A stretch of DNA of 64,000 bases from Planktomarina sp. (lineage in GTDB: Bacteria > Pseudomonadota > Alphaproteobacteria > Rhodobacterales > Rhodobacteraceae): assembly GCA_020630595.1 (NCBI GenBank), contig JAHDBC010000001.1:255690-319689 (forward strand). Reading direction: 5' to 3'. A program made the position numbers and the translations under genes. Below the pieces are notes generated by a model. The model was not told the origin of the DNA and did no database searches. It was given only the letters and a program-made list of their open reading frames with translations. Shown piece by piece: positions 25,346 to 35,113 of the stretch. Position 1 is the first letter of the stretch, and each line of letters opens with the position of its first letter.

Positions 25346-26032
25346 ATGACCCACACAAATGAACACGGGCACCCGATTGGCCATCTGGTCACAAACACGC
25401 AAGTGCGCGCTGCGCCCAGCGTTCAGATCCTGACAGGTCAGCACGTCCAACTGCGCAAAACAAAACGTTCCGACGCGCCACATCTGCACGATGCATTCGC
25501 CGAAGATCCGACGGGGACGCTGTGGACATATTTGCCCATAGACCGCCCCGACAGCCCGGCCAAATTCGAAACCTTTATCGATACGTTCTGCATGGCCGAC
25601 GATCCTTGGTTTTTCACCGTCTGGGATCACCGCGAACGCGCGCTGGGCTTTGCATCTTATCTGCGGATCAGCCCGAAAGATGCATCCATCGAAGTTGGAT
25701 GGATCGGGATGTCACCGCGCATGCGGCGCAGTGTGGCTTCGACCGAAACGATGTATTTGATGATGAACCATGCCTTCAGTGATCTGGGCTACAGACGCTA
25801 TGAATGGAAATGTGATGCGCTGAATGCCCCATCGCGGGCCGCGGCTGAACGGCTGGGTTTCACCTATGAAGGGACATTCCGGCAGGCCACACATTACAAA
25901 GGCCGAAACCGCGACACCGCTTGGTTTTCGATCCTTGACCATGAATGGCCAGAAATAGACGCGCGGTTCAAAGCGTATCTGGACCCCGCCAATTTCACAG
26001 ACGGGGTCCAGAAAATGCGGTTGCGGGACTAA
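25346..26032 (+). CDS. GNAT family acetyltransferase (RimJ/RimL-like)
   Basis: From ATG 25346 the protein has 228 residues. It shows the acetyltransferase_3 layout of RimJ/RimL-type enzymes: VQLRKTKRSDAPHLHDAF near the front, EVGWIGMSPRMRRS as the acetyl-CoA loop, and RRYEWKCDALNAPSRAAAERLGFTYEG near the end, where the last part is nearly invariant in the family. Substrate is unknown; N-terminal alanine, amino acids or an antibiotic are all possible. A TTG 18 bp upstream is an alternative start. Its stop overlaps that of the HupE/UreJ gene as CTAA. Confidence 0.88.
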   Translation: MTHTNEHGHPIGHLVTNTQVRAAPSVQILTGQHVQLRKTKRSDAPHLHDAFAEDPTGTLWTYLPIDRPDSPAKFETFIDTFCMADDPWFFTVWDHRERALGFASYLRISPKDASIEVGWIGMSPRMRRSVASTETMYLMMNHAFSDLGYRRYEWKCDALNAPSRAAAERLGFTYEGTFRQATHYKGRNRDTAWFSILDHEWPEIDARFKAYLDPANFTDGVQKMRLRD

Positions 26033-27234
26033 AGCAACCCGATCCGTTCGACGAACCAATACAGCCCAATCAGCGCGATGATGATGCTGCCCACATTGCT
26101 GACGGCCCGGTGGGTGACAACCAATGACCCTGCCGGGGTTTCTTCGTTTGGCAGGTTGGTGCGATCAGCAACAAACGCCGCGATGACCATCAGCACAAAC
26201 GCAGCAAGGATGACAGCCAATTGGCCCACTTCGACCCCAATGTTAAAGGCAACAAGCGATATCAGGAAGAATGCCGGGCTTAGATCCAGATCGCCAAACA
26301 CGCTGGCAAACCCCAACCCGTGCAGCAATCCAAAGACGAACACCACCAGTATACGCCACCATCCCAGTTTGGGTCGCAGCAGGTTTTCAACAGCAACAAA
26401 ACAGATGGACAGCGCAATCAGGGATTCCACCAGCCACATCGAATCTTCGGGAATTTTGACGACCTGTGATGCGGCAAGCCCAAAGGTTACGGTGTGGGCC
26501 AGCGTAAACACGGTGACCTGTGCCAGAATTGGGCGCCACCGCAGGGCAAAAAAGAACAGGCCCAAAACAAACAGAATATGGTCCAGACCTTTTGGAATGA
26601 TGTGTTCATATCCTTCGATCACGAACCGCACGAACATCTGGCCCGTGGTTTCTTCGACACCGGTTGCCAGTTCAATCGGCGCGGAAATTTCGCCGCCCTC
26701 TAACAATGCGGCATAGGTTTCATCGCCGATGGTTGTGCGCAGGATAAGTGGGCCATATTGCGGAACCCAGCCAAAGCTGATCGCGCTGCCATCGCCATTT
26801 AGCGGGGCGGATGCATACACGCGCGCATCCCGTGGCAGGGTTAGGTCCGGTTCGGGGTCAACTTCGATCCGGTCCAGTTCCAGCGGACCCGCACCGGTCA
26901 GGCGGAAACCGGCGGCAATTCGATCCCAGTTGGATTGAATTTCAGCGGCCAGCGCGGCGTCAGGTTTTGCGCGCAAATCATCATATTCCGCCACAAGCGG
27001 ACTGTCGTTGGTGTCCAGCAAACCATCCAGATCCATCCCGACCACGTATGGTTCCCAAGTGGCATAGATTTCGACCATCAACCGGTCGCCGTCCACAGTC
27101 AGGTCGGCAATCGCTTCCCGTGTGCTGTGGGCGGACAACGGACCTGCCAACAGAATGGTGAACAGCGCAAGGGTTGACAATGTGGCCCATCGGGCGACCC
27201 TTGCTAAAGACTGCTGAACGAAAGTGAAACCCAT
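26029..27234 (-). CDS. HupE/UreJ family membrane protein
   Basis: The 401-residue protein has a signal sequence (about residues 1-36, ending SAHS), an exported domain of about 170 residues, and a C-terminal HupE/UreJ_2 block with six to seven helices, including GYEHIIPKGLDHILFVLGLFF (abbreviated motif HI-x-GLDHILFVLGL) and FGLLHGLGFAS. Histidine-rich helices of this family are linked to nickel or other metal transport. An AAAGGG ribosome-binding site lies 7 nt before the start. The start overlaps that of the divergent DUF4198 gene inside CCATGG, and DUF4198 proteins are also seen with metal uptake, so the pair may work together. Confidence 0.85.
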   Translation of the reverse strand: MGFTFVQQSLARVARWATLSTLALFTILLAGPLSAHSTREAIADLTVDGDRLMVEIYATWEPYVVGMDLDGLLDTNDSPLVAEYDDLRAKPDAALAAEIQSNWDRIAAGFRLTGAGPLELDRIEVDPEPDLTLPRDARVYASAPLNGDGSAISFGWVPQYGPLILRTTIGDETYAALLEGGEISAPIELATGVEETTGQMFVRFVIEGYEHIIPKGLDHILFVLGLFFFALRWRPILAQVTVFTLAHTVTFGLAASQVVKIPEDSMWLVESLIALSICFVAVENLLRPKLGWWRILVVFVFGLLHGLGFASVFGDLDLSPAFFLISLVAFNIGVEVGQLAVILAAFVLMVIAAFVADRTNLPNEETPAGSLVVTHRAVSNVGSIIIALIGLYWFVERIGLL

Positions 27235-28039
27235 GGTGCGGCCCTTTTTCTTTTCCTTGTTGTGCGCGATTCCAACGGTATCGCTGTCCCATGAATTCTG
27301 GATCGCACCGTTAACTTATCAAGTCGACCCCAACAGTAAAATTGAGGCACATTTTCGCATCGGGCAGGATTTCAAGGGCGTCACCTATTCCTGGACGTCC
27401 CACCGAACAACCCAAACCCTGACAGTTCAGTCCGGGGCGGTGGCCGATTACGATGGAACGCTGGGGGATCGGCCTGCGATGTCCCTGACGCCTGCGCAGG
27501 ACGGATTGGTGGTTCTGGCCCATGAAACCCGTGATGATCGGCTGACTTACCGGGATTGGGCAAAGTTTGTGAATTTCGTTGAACACAAGAATTTCGAAGG
27601 CGCATTGGACCGTCACGCTGCGCGGGGTTTGCCGGAAACCGGCTTTGTCGAAACGTATCGGCGGTATGCCAAATCGTTGGTGGCCGTGGGCACAGGCGCA
27701 GGCCAGGACCAACGGCTGGGGTTCGATGTGGAAATTGTCGCACTGGCTAACCCATACACCCAAACAACCGGATCGATGCCGGTTCAGGTTTGGTATCAGG
27801 ATGCGCCCGTCGTGGGTGGACAGGTCGAAGTCTATGCCCGCGACGCAGATGCAGCGGTTCAGGTGATGTTGTACGCGACAGATGAAAACGGGATGGCGCA
27901 GATCCCCATACAGCCAGGCCACGATTACATGGTGGACCACGTTGTTTTGGAAGAACGCGACGGCAGCGATGCATCCGGCGCAGTCTGGCACAGCATGTGG
28001 GCCAACCTTACGTTTTCTGTTCCTGCGTCAGGCGGGTAA
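27233..28039 (+). CDS. Exported DUF4198 domain protein
   Basis: This protein of 268 residues (271 if it starts at GTG 27224) has a signal peptide and then [12 protein letters not shown], the near-universal opening of mature DUF4198 proteins. An Ig-like ending ([27 protein letters not shown]) supports a periplasmic accessory protein. Such genes are often next to nickel/cobalt transport or copper genes, and here a HupE/UreJ protein is divergent with overlapping start codons. No good ribosome-binding site is visible for either start, so the exact N-terminus is open. The 3' end overlaps queG by 32 bp. Confidence 0.83.
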   Translation: MVRPFFFSLLCAIPTVSLSHEFWIAPLTYQVDPNSKIEAHFRIGQDFKGVTYSWTSHRTTQTLTVQSGAVADYDGTLGDRPAMSLTPAQDGLVVLAHETRDDRLTYRDWAKFVNFVEHKNFEGALDRHAARGLPETGFVETYRRYAKSLVAVGTGAGQDQRLGFDVEIVALANPYTQTTGSMPVQVWYQDAPVVGGQVEVYARDADAAVQVMLYATDENGMAQIPIQPGHDYMVDHVVLEERDGSDASGAVWHSMWANLTFSVPASGG

Positions 28040-29093
28040 TGGCCCAACGGGCGGCATCTGCCACAGACGGATCAGGGTCATCGACCAAGGTCTGCGCCTT
28101 TGGCAAAAGTGCGGGGGCGCCGCTGTTGCCGATTGCATACAAGACATTGCGGACAAACCGATCACGCCCGATGCGTTTGATCGGGGACCCTGAAAATTTG
28201 GCACGAAACGCCGCATCATCCAGTGTGACCAGATCACCCAACGCGGGCGCTGACAGATCATCCCGCGCGGCATAACGCAGTTCCGTTGCCTGTTTCGCGA
28301 ATTTGTTCCACGGGCATACTGCCAAACAGTCATCGCATCCGTAAATGTGGTTGCCCATCGCAGGGCGCAGGGCAGGGTCCACGGGCCCTTTGTGTTCGAT
28401 TGTCAGATAGGAAATGCAGCGCCGCGCATCCAACTGATAAGGGGCCGGAAACGCATCTGTGGGGCAAATATCCAGACACTTGCGGCAAGACCCGCAATGG
28501 TCCGTTTCACCATCATCTTTGGGCAAATCGATGTTCAGGAAAATCGCCCCCAGAAAGAACCAGTTTCCCAGATCCCGGCTGACCAGATTTGTATGTTTGC
28601 CTTGCCACCCCAAACCAGCGGCCTGTGCCAGCGGTTTTTCGGCAACTGGGGCCGTATCTACAAAAACCTTCAGCGCGCATCCTGTTTCCGCCACGGTCCA
28701 GCGTGCCAACCGTTTCAGCCGCTTTTTGACCAGATCGTGATAATCCTTGGCCCTTGCATAGACACTGATGTTGCCGGTTTCCGGGTGTTTCAGATTTTCC
28801 AGTGGATCATGGTCAGGGGTGTACAGTTCTGCCACCATCAGGATCGACCGCACATCGGGCCACAGCACACGTGGGTCGGCGCGCCATGACAGGCGGTCTT
28901 CCATCCATGCCATCTGGCCGTGATGACCCTGCGCAATGAACCGTTCCAGATGGTGCGGCACATGCGGGATCTGATCAGGGTGTGTGATCCGCGCGTCCGA
29001 AAACCCTTCGGCCAAAGCCTGCGATTTCAGGGACTGTGCAAAATCAGAAATCAAGGTTTGCGTAGTGCCGGGGTGGCGGGAAGCCGGGCACAT
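28008..29093 (-). CDS. queG: Epoxyqueuosine reductase QueG
   Basis: The protein has up to 361 residues. Two [4Fe-4S] binding sites of the bacterial ferredoxin type appear: [12 protein letters not shown] and, after the conserved [26 protein letters not shown] corrinoid-binding N-terminal domain precedes them, and a HEAT-like tail ([23 protein letters not shown]) ends the protein. It reduces epoxyqueuosine to queuosine in tRNA with cobalamin. The start is uncertain: ATG 29093 overlaps the GST gene by 50 bp, and TTG 29054 would reduce the overlap to 11 bp; neither has a good ribosome-binding site. Confidence 0.93.
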   Translation of the reverse strand: MCPASRHPGTTQTLISDFAQSLKSQALAEGFSDARITHPDQIPHVPHHLERFIAQGHHGQMAWMEDRLSWRADPRVLWPDVRSILMVAELYTPDHDPLENLKHPETGNISVYARAKDYHDLVKKRLKRLARWTVAETGCALKVFVDTAPVAEKPLAQAAGLGWQGKHTNLVSRDLGNWFFLGAIFLNIDLPKDDGETDHCGSCRKCLDICPTDAFPAPYQLDARRCISYLTIEHKGPVDPALRPAMGNHIYGCDDCLAVCPWNKFAKQATELRYAARDDLSAPALGDLVTLDDAAFRAKFSGSPIKRIGRDRFVRNVLYAIGNSGAPALLPKAQTLVDDPDPSVADAARWAITRLTQEQKT

Positions 29094-29709
29094 GATCTGC
29101 CAGAATGGACCTGAATGCCGGGCGGGATTTGATCTTGGCGTACCAATCTTTCACGGCCGGGGCGCGGTTCCAGTCCACATCACGGATGTAATCCAGCGAC
29201 GACAAATGTGCGGCGGCGGCAAAATCGGCAAGTGTCATGCTGTCCCCAGCCAGCCAACGACGGTTGTCCAAAAGCCACGACATATAATCCAGGTGATACT
29301 TGATCGCCTTGGCCCCCGATTTCACGTTGGCGGCGACAGGATATCCTGATCCTTCGATCTTGCGATTGACCCGTTCATACAGCAGGTTCTTGGTGACTTC
29401 GTGGTGGAATTTGTCATCGAACCAAGCGACCAGTCGACGCACTTCGAACCTTTGGCCGGGGCCTTTGGGCATCAGCGATGGGGTCGGGTAACGATCTTCC
29501 AGATATTCGCAAATCGCCGAACTTTCCGACAGGGTTTTGTTATCGATCTTCAACACCGGCACTTTGCCCGCCGGATTTCGGCGCAGGAAGTCCGGATCTT
29601 TTTCCCAATAGCGTTCATCGACCAGCTGAACTTCGATCTTTTTTTCCGCAAGGCTCAGCCGGACTTTGCGACAAAAGGGGGACAAAGGGACGTGATACAG
29701 GGTGGCCAT
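29044..29709 (-). CDS. Glutathione S-transferase family protein
   Basis: The 221-residue protein begins [21 protein letters not shown], the thioredoxin-fold N-terminal domain with SPFC in the active-site loop, followed by [18 protein letters not shown] with the glutathione-binding ESSAI. An all-helical C-terminal domain ([14 protein letters not shown]) completes a typical GST. The activity could be conjugation, isomerisation or disulfide exchange; sequence does not decide. It is followed by queG, which its end overlaps. Confidence 0.9.
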   Translation of the reverse strand: MATLYHVPLSPFCRKVRLSLAEKKIEVQLVDERYWEKDPDFLRRNPAGKVPVLKIDNKTLSESSAICEYLEDRYPTPSLMPKGPGQRFEVRRLVAWFDDKFHHEVTKNLLYERVNRKIEGSGYPVAANVKSGAKAIKYHLDYMSWLLDNRRWLAGDSMTLADFAAAAHLSSLDYIRDVDWNRAPAVKDWYAKIKSRPAFRSILADHVPGFPPPRHYANLDF

Positions 29710-29758
29710 GGGGGATACTGCGTTGTTTTAGCTGTAATGCCCCATGCGGCGCGGGCGA

Positions 29759-30481
29759 TCAATCTTCAAAACACGCGGACCGCCCATCCCGGCGGATCAT
29801 ATCCGCGCCAGCGACAATCCCGGATGCCCGGCGTTTCAGGAAATTCGATGGATTGACGGCGCTGTAGTCTTTCGGATCGGGCAAAACGGCGGCCAGACGG
29901 GCGGCCTGCACACGGTTCAATTGGGCCGCGTCGACGCCGAAATGATGTTGCGCAGCGGCCTGTATCCCGAAAACACCCGTGTCGAATTCAATGACATTCA
30001 GATAGATTTCGATCATCCGCTGTTTGCCCCAGACCCAATCGGCAAACGGCGTGACGATGGCTTCAAGACCCTTGCGGATCCAATTGCGGCCCTGCCACAG
30101 AAACGCGTTTTTGACGGTTTGCTGACTGATGGTTGAACCACCGCGCACGGCACCTTCGGACAGGGCGGTTTGAATGGCGGCTGAATCAAGACCCCAATGC
30201 AGGCAATAATCGGCATCTTCGGCCGCAACCACGGATCGAACCATAACGGGGGCAATCTGATCCAGATCAACCCATTCATATTTGATGCCGTCCTGCCGCG
30301 CTGATTCCTGCTGCATGTAAATCGTGGTTGGTGGGTTGATCCATTTGTAGGCCAATACCCAAAGTGCCGTGACCACGATGAAAAGCAGAATAATACGCAA
30401 AACCCAGCGGCGGATCCACCGCCACACACGCCGGATCACCCCGGGCTGCCCTTGTGGCCGGAAGTTCGTTTTGCGGGCCAT
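29759..30481 (-). CDS. mtgA: Monofunctional peptidoglycan glycosyltransferase MtgA
   Basis: The 240-residue protein has a basic N-terminus, one membrane helix (about 27-46) and a GT51 domain with AAEDADYCLHWGLD, where the Glu is the catalytic acid, and RGGSTISQQTVKNAFLW, both hallmarks. MtgA polymerises lipid II into glycan strands without a transpeptidase domain and works at the outer face of the inner membrane. Length and motifs are normal. A 49-bp gap separates it from the GST gene on the same strand. Confidence 0.95.
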   Translation of the reverse strand: MARKTNFRPQGQPGVIRRVWRWIRRWVLRIILLFIVVTALWVLAYKWINPPTTIYMQQESARQDGIKYEWVDLDQIAPVMVRSVVAAEDADYCLHWGLDSAAIQTALSEGAVRGGSTISQQTVKNAFLWQGRNWIRKGLEAIVTPFADWVWGKQRMIEIYLNVIEFDTGVFGIQAAAQHHFGVDAAQLNRVQAARLAAVLPDPKDYSAVNPSNFLKRRASGIVAGADMIRRDGRSACFED

Positions 30482-30540
30482 GCGCGCAGTTTGAACACAT
30501 GGCTGACGTGCGCGTCAAACGATTTTCAGGCCATTTTCAA

Positions 30541-30568
30541 AGAAACAGGGGGCCGAAACCCCCTGTAT
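30541..30568 (-). terminator. Terminator of gltB
   Basis: ACAGGGGG (30545-30552) pairs with CCCCCTGT (30559-30566) over a 6-base loop. On the minus strand TTTCTTTG follows the stem, which ends 9 nt beyond the gltB stop. Confidence 0.82.
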
Positions 30569-30574
30569 TAGACC

Positions 30575-33500
30575 CTATTCGGCCGGAATTGCGGTGTCTT
30601 CGATTCCCAGCGGCGCAGGCAGCTTGTCCAACATTTCTTTTGGGCAAACTTGAACGAAGTTATCGCGTTCGGTGTCCCAGTGTTGCAACAGATCAGCCCC
30701 ATGGATGGATCCGGTTTCGGCAACGTGGCGTTCAATCAGACCGCGCAGTTCGCGTTCCCAATGGTCTGTGACCACAGGGCCGGTCACCAGCGTTTCCATG
30801 TTCATCATATCCGCCGTCAATCCATCTGGATCGTACAGATACGCCATACCACCGGTCATACCTGCGCCAAAGTTGGCACCGATTGATCCAAGGATCACAG
30901 CCACCCCGCCGGTCATGTATTCACACCCATTCGACCCGCAGCCTTCGATGACGACTTTGGCCCCGGAATTGCGAACCGCGAACCGTTCCCCGGCGCGACC
31001 TGCGGCAAACAGATATCCATCGGTTGCCCCGTACAGGACCGTGTTTCCGATGATCGTGTTGTCTTTGGCCACCAGTGGGCTGACCTGCGCTGGGCGCACC
31101 ACAACGGTGCCGCCAGACAGACCCTTGCCCACGTAATCGTTCGCATCGCCAGACACTTCCAGTTTCAGGCCAGGTGCCGCAAACGCGCCAAGGGCCTGAC
31201 CCGCGGACCCTTGCAATTTCACCGTCAGGTGGTCGTTTTGCAGACTGTTGCGCATGCCAAATTTGGTTACGATGTGCGAAGATGTGCGCGTTCCGATGGA
31301 CCGGGATGTGTTTTGCACTGCATATTGCAGCTGCATTTTTTCCCCGTCTTCCAAGAACCGGGCGGCATCCCGCACGATTTGGGCATCCAGTGTATCAGGC
31401 ACCGGATTGCGTGGTTTGTGACGATCATACACAATCTGATCCGCGCCATCGACCGTGATCAACAGCGGGTTCAAATCCAGATCATCCAGATGGGCGGACC
31501 CACGGCTGACCTGAGACAACAAATCTGCGCGGCCAATCACCTCTTCCACCGAACGTGCACCGAGCGAGGCGAGGATTTCGCGCACTTCCTGCGCATAGAA
31601 TGTGATCAGGTTCACAACCTTGTCCGCGTTGCCAGTAAACTTGCCGCGCAACGCTTCGTCTTGGGTGCAGACCCCCACGGGGCAGGTGTTTGATTGGCAC
31701 TGTCGCACCATGATACAGCCCATCGCGATCAACGCAGCGGTGCCGATGCCGTATTCTTCGGCCCCCAGCATCGCTGCCATCACGATATCACGGCCCGTGC
31801 GCAAACCACCATCGGTCCGCAGGGTGACCCGTTCACGCAGGTTGTTCATGGCCAGCACTTGGTGTGCTTCGGTCAGGCCCATTTCCCATGGCAGACCCGC
31901 GAATTTGATGGATGTCGCCGGTGATGCGCCCGTTCCGCCATTGTGACCAGAAATCAGGATCACGTCCGCTTCGGCCTTTGCCACCCCTGCCGCAATCGTG
32001 CCAACGCCGGATGCGGCGACCAGTTTCACCGTCACCTTGCAGCGCGGATTGATCTGTTTCAGATCATAGATCAGCTGGGCCAAATCTTCGATGGAATAGA
32101 TGTCGTGGTGCGGTGGGGGGGAAATCAGTGTCACACCTTTGGTCGAATGGCGCAGCCGCGCGATCAGGTCCGTCACCTTCATGCCGGGCAACTGGCCGCC
32201 TTCGCCGGGCTTGGCACCTTGGGCAACCTTGATTTCCAATTCTTCGCAATGGTTCAGGTATTCGGCTGTAACGCCAAAGCGGCCCGATGCCACTTGCTTG
32301 ATCTTGGCAGATGGGTTGTCGCCATTGGGTTCTGGCACGAAATGCGCTGGGTCTTCGCCGCCTTCACCGGAATCAGATTTGGCGCCGATGCGGTTCATCG
32401 CAACATTCAGCGTTTTGTGCGCTTCGGGGGACAGCGCGCCCAGTGACATGCCCGGTGTTACGAACCGTTTGCGGATCGACGTGATGCTTTCGACTTCGTC
32501 CACGGAAATCGGCGCACCCAAAGGTTTGAAATCCATCAGATCGCGCAAATGGATTGGTGGGTTCGCCTGCAGCTTTGCAGAATACTGTTTCCACATTTCA
32601 AAACTGCCGCGGTTACAGGCCGCCTGCAGCATGTGCATGGTCTGGGCTTCCCATGCGTGTTTTTCGCCCTGACGGCGCGATTTGTAGAACCCGCCAATGG
32701 GCAGCACATCCGTGCCCGATGCATAGGCCTGCGCGTGAATTTTTTCGGCCTTGCGCTGAATGCCGGACGTGCCGATCCCTGAAATGCGGGATGTCATGCC
32801 GGGGAAGTATTCCGCACACATGGCGCGCGACAGACCAACGGCTTCGAAATTCAGACCACCGCGATAGGACGAAATGACCGAAATTCCCATCTTTGCCATG
32901 ATTTTCAGCAGGCCCTGATCAATCGCGTTGCGATAGCGGGTCACAGCTTCGGTCAAGGTGCCATCCAGAAGACCACGGTTGATCCGATCGTTCAGGGAAT
33001 CTTCGGCAAGGTATGCGTTGACCACGGTCGCACCGCAGCCGATCAGCACGGCGAAATAGTGGGGGTCAATACATTCGGCAGACCGCACGTTCAACGAACA
33101 GAATGTCCGCAGACCGTGGCGGGTCAGCCATGAATGGACCGCAGACGTGGCAAGGATCATCGGCATCGCGACCTTGTCCGGCGTGCTGTGCTGATCGGTC
33201 AGAACGATGTGCCCCGCACCTGATCGCACGGCATCTTCGGCTTCGGACCGGATGCGGGCCAAAGCGTCGTTCAGGCCACCCTGACCTGCGTCTGTTGCGA
33301 AGGTACAATCGATTTCGACCATCGGCGCGTTGAAGTTCTTTGTCAGTTCTTCGAACTGTGCATTGCCCACGAACGGGGAATCCAGCACCAGAATTTCGGT
33401 CTGCGCCGACGATTCATCCAACACGTTTTTCAGGTTTCCGAACCGCGTTTTCAACGACATCACCCGATATTCCCGCAGGCTGTCGATTGGCGGGTTTGTG

Positions 33501-35113
33501 ACCTGCGAAAAGTTCTGGCGGAAAAAATGCGACAGCGGGCGATACTGGTTCGACAGCACTGCCGACGGCGTGTCATCCCCCATGGAGGCAAGCGTTTCTT
33601 TTCCATCTTCGGCCATGGGGGCCAAAATATGTTCCAGTTCTTCCATGGAATAACCGGCGGCGATTTGGCGTTTGCGCAGATCTTCGCCTTCGAACATGGG
33701 GTGTTCGGTCACAGCTGACAGCGCGCTGTCCAATTCGTTGATCTTGCCCACCCAGTCGCCAAACGGTTGCGATGCGGCCAATTTATCTTTGATTTCTGTG
33801 TCGTGGTACAAACGCCCTTCGGCCATATCCACGGCCAACAATTGCCCGGGGCCAAGCGCGCCTTTTTCGCGGACGGTTGCTTCGTCGACGGGGACCATGC
33901 CCGCTTCGGATCCGGCGATCAGCAGGTTGTCCCCGGTGACGACATACCGCATGGGGCGCAGGCCGTTGCGGTCCAAACCCGCGCAGACCCAGCGGCCGTC
34001 GGTCATGGCAAGGGCGGCAGGACCATCCCAAGGTTCCATGACAGAATTGCAATACGAATACATATCCCGCCACGACTGCGGCAGTTCGATCGCCTGTTTT
34101 GACCAGCTTTCAGGCACCAGCAAGGTTTTTGCCATAGGCGCGTTGCGGCCAGACCGCACCATCACTTCGAATACCGCGTCCAATGCCGCGGAATCCGATG
34201 ATCCGCCCGGAATAATTGGCTTGATGTCTTCGGCCATATCCCCAAACGCCGAAGATGCCATGCGGATTTCATGGCTTTTCATCCAGTTGGTGTTGCCTTT
34301 CAGCGTGTTGATTTCGCCGTTGTGCGCCAACATGCGGAACGGTTGCGCCAGCCACCACTGTGGGAACGTGTTGGTCGAATACCGTTGGTGATACAGCGCA
34401 AAAGCCGATTCAAACCGATCATCCTGCAAATCAGGATAGAATTCCGCGATGTCCTGGGCCAGGAACATGCCTTTGTAGATGATTGACCGGCAGGACAATG
34501 ACGCAAGATAAAGATCGCGAATGCCGTTGGCCGCCGCCTGTTTTTCGATCCGACGACGGATGACATAAAGTTCGCGTTCAAATGTTTCTTCATCAACGCC
34601 CTTGGTGTTGGAAATCAGAATCTGTTCGATTTCCGGGCGGGTTGCGTTCGCCTTGTCGCCCAAACACGATACATTCACCGGCACATGGCGCCAGCCATAG
34701 ATATAATAACCCATGCGCAGCACTTCGGATTCCACGATGGTCCGGCAGGTTTCTTGCGCACCGAAATCTGTGCGTGGCAAAAACACCTGACCCACGGCCA
34801 TCAGTTCGTCCATCTTGGGCGCATGACCCGTGCGTTCAATCTGATCGTAGAAGAATTTGACAGGGATCTGGATGTGAATGCCTGCACCATCCCCGGTTTT
34901 GCCGTCTGCATCCACAGCGCCCCGGTGCCACACGGCGGACAGGGCCGCGATACCGGATTCAACCACTTTGCGGCTTTTCTTGCCATCGACGGAAACGACC
35001 AGACCAACCCCGCAGGACGCATGTTCTTCGTCGTGCGCATACATCCCGTTTTCAGCCATAAAGTCGCGTTTGGCCTGTTCAGCCTGTACCCATGCGGCGT
35101 CAAATTTGGTCAT
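30575..35113 (-). CDS. gltB: Glutamate synthase (NADPH) large subunit
   Basis: At 1512 residues this is a full large subunit. A propeptide of 33 residues ends before Cys34 (SCGVGLV), the nucleophile of the class II amidotransferase domain. The FMN-binding synthase domain is in the second half, and the cluster motif CQSNTCPVGVC holds the [3Fe-4S] centre. The C-terminal GXGXG beta-helix (GLSGGTVVV, GATDGYLFAAGRAGE) ends the protein. It makes two glutamates from glutamine and 2-oxoglutarate with GltD. Its start overlaps the preceding secreted-protein gene as ATGA, and a terminator follows. Confidence 0.97.
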   Translation of the reverse strand: MTKFDAAWVQAEQAKRDFMAENGMYAHDEEHASCGVGLVVSVDGKKSRKVVESGIAALSAVWHRGAVDADGKTGDGAGIHIQIPVKFFYDQIERTGHAPKMDELMAVGQVFLPRTDFGAQETCRTIVESEVLRMGYYIYGWRHVPVNVSCLGDKANATRPEIEQILISNTKGVDEETFERELYVIRRRIEKQAAANGIRDLYLASLSCRSIIYKGMFLAQDIAEFYPDLQDDRFESAFALYHQRYSTNTFPQWWLAQPFRMLAHNGEINTLKGNTNWMKSHEIRMASSAFGDMAEDIKPIIPGGSSDSAALDAVFEVMVRSGRNAPMAKTLLVPESWSKQAIELPQSWRDMYSYCNSVMEPWDGPAALAMTDGRWVCAGLDRNGLRPMRYVVTGDNLLIAGSEAGMVPVDEATVREKGALGPGQLLAVDMAEGRLYHDTEIKDKLAASQPFGDWVGKINELDSALSAVTEHPMFEGEDLRKRQIAAGYSMEELEHILAPMAEDGKETLASMGDDTPSAVLSNQYRPLSHFFRQNFSQVTNPPIDSLREYRVMSLKTRFGNLKNVLDESSAQTEILVLDSPFVGNAQFEELTKNFNAPMVEIDCTFATDAGQGGLNDALARIRSEAEDAVRSGAGHIVLTDQHSTPDKVAMPMILATSAVHSWLTRHGLRTFCSLNVRSAECIDPHYFAVLIGCGATVVNAYLAEDSLNDRINRGLLDGTLTEAVTRYRNAIDQGLLKIMAKMGISVISSYRGGLNFEAVGLSRAMCAEYFPGMTSRISGIGTSGIQRKAEKIHAQAYASGTDVLPIGGFYKSRRQGEKHAWEAQTMHMLQAACNRGSFEMWKQYSAKLQANPPIHLRDLMDFKPLGAPISVDEVESITSIRKRFVTPGMSLGALSPEAHKTLNVAMNRIGAKSDSGEGGEDPAHFVPEPNGDNPSAKIKQVASGRFGVTAEYLNHCEELEIKVAQGAKPGEGGQLPGMKVTDLIARLRHSTKGVTLISPPPHHDIYSIEDLAQLIYDLKQINPRCKVTVKLVAASGVGTIAAGVAKAEADVILISGHNGGTGASPATSIKFAGLPWEMGLTEAHQVLAMNNLRERVTLRTDGGLRTGRDIVMAAMLGAEEYGIGTAALIAMGCIMVRQCQSNTCPVGVCTQDEALRGKFTGNADKVVNLITFYAQEVREILASLGARSVEEVIGRADLLSQVSRGSAHLDDLDLNPLLITVDGADQIVYDRHKPRNPVPDTLDAQIVRDAARFLEDGEKMQLQYAVQNTSRSIGTRTSSHIVTKFGMRNSLQNDHLTVKLQGSAGQALGAFAAPGLKLEVSGDANDYVGKGLSGGTVVVRPAQVSPLVAKDNTIIGNTVLYGATDGYLFAAGRAGERFAVRNSGAKVVIEGCGSNGCEYMTGGVAVILGSIGANFGAGMTGGMAYLYDPDGLTADMMNMETLVTGPVVTDHWERELRGLIERHVAETGSIHGADLLQHWDTERDNFVQVCPKEMLDKLPAPLGIEDTAIPAE

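Noticed and set aside
26078..26716. Open frame of 212 codons on the plus strand
   Set aside because: It is antisense to the HupE/UreJ gene and has no ribosome-binding site or recognisable domain.
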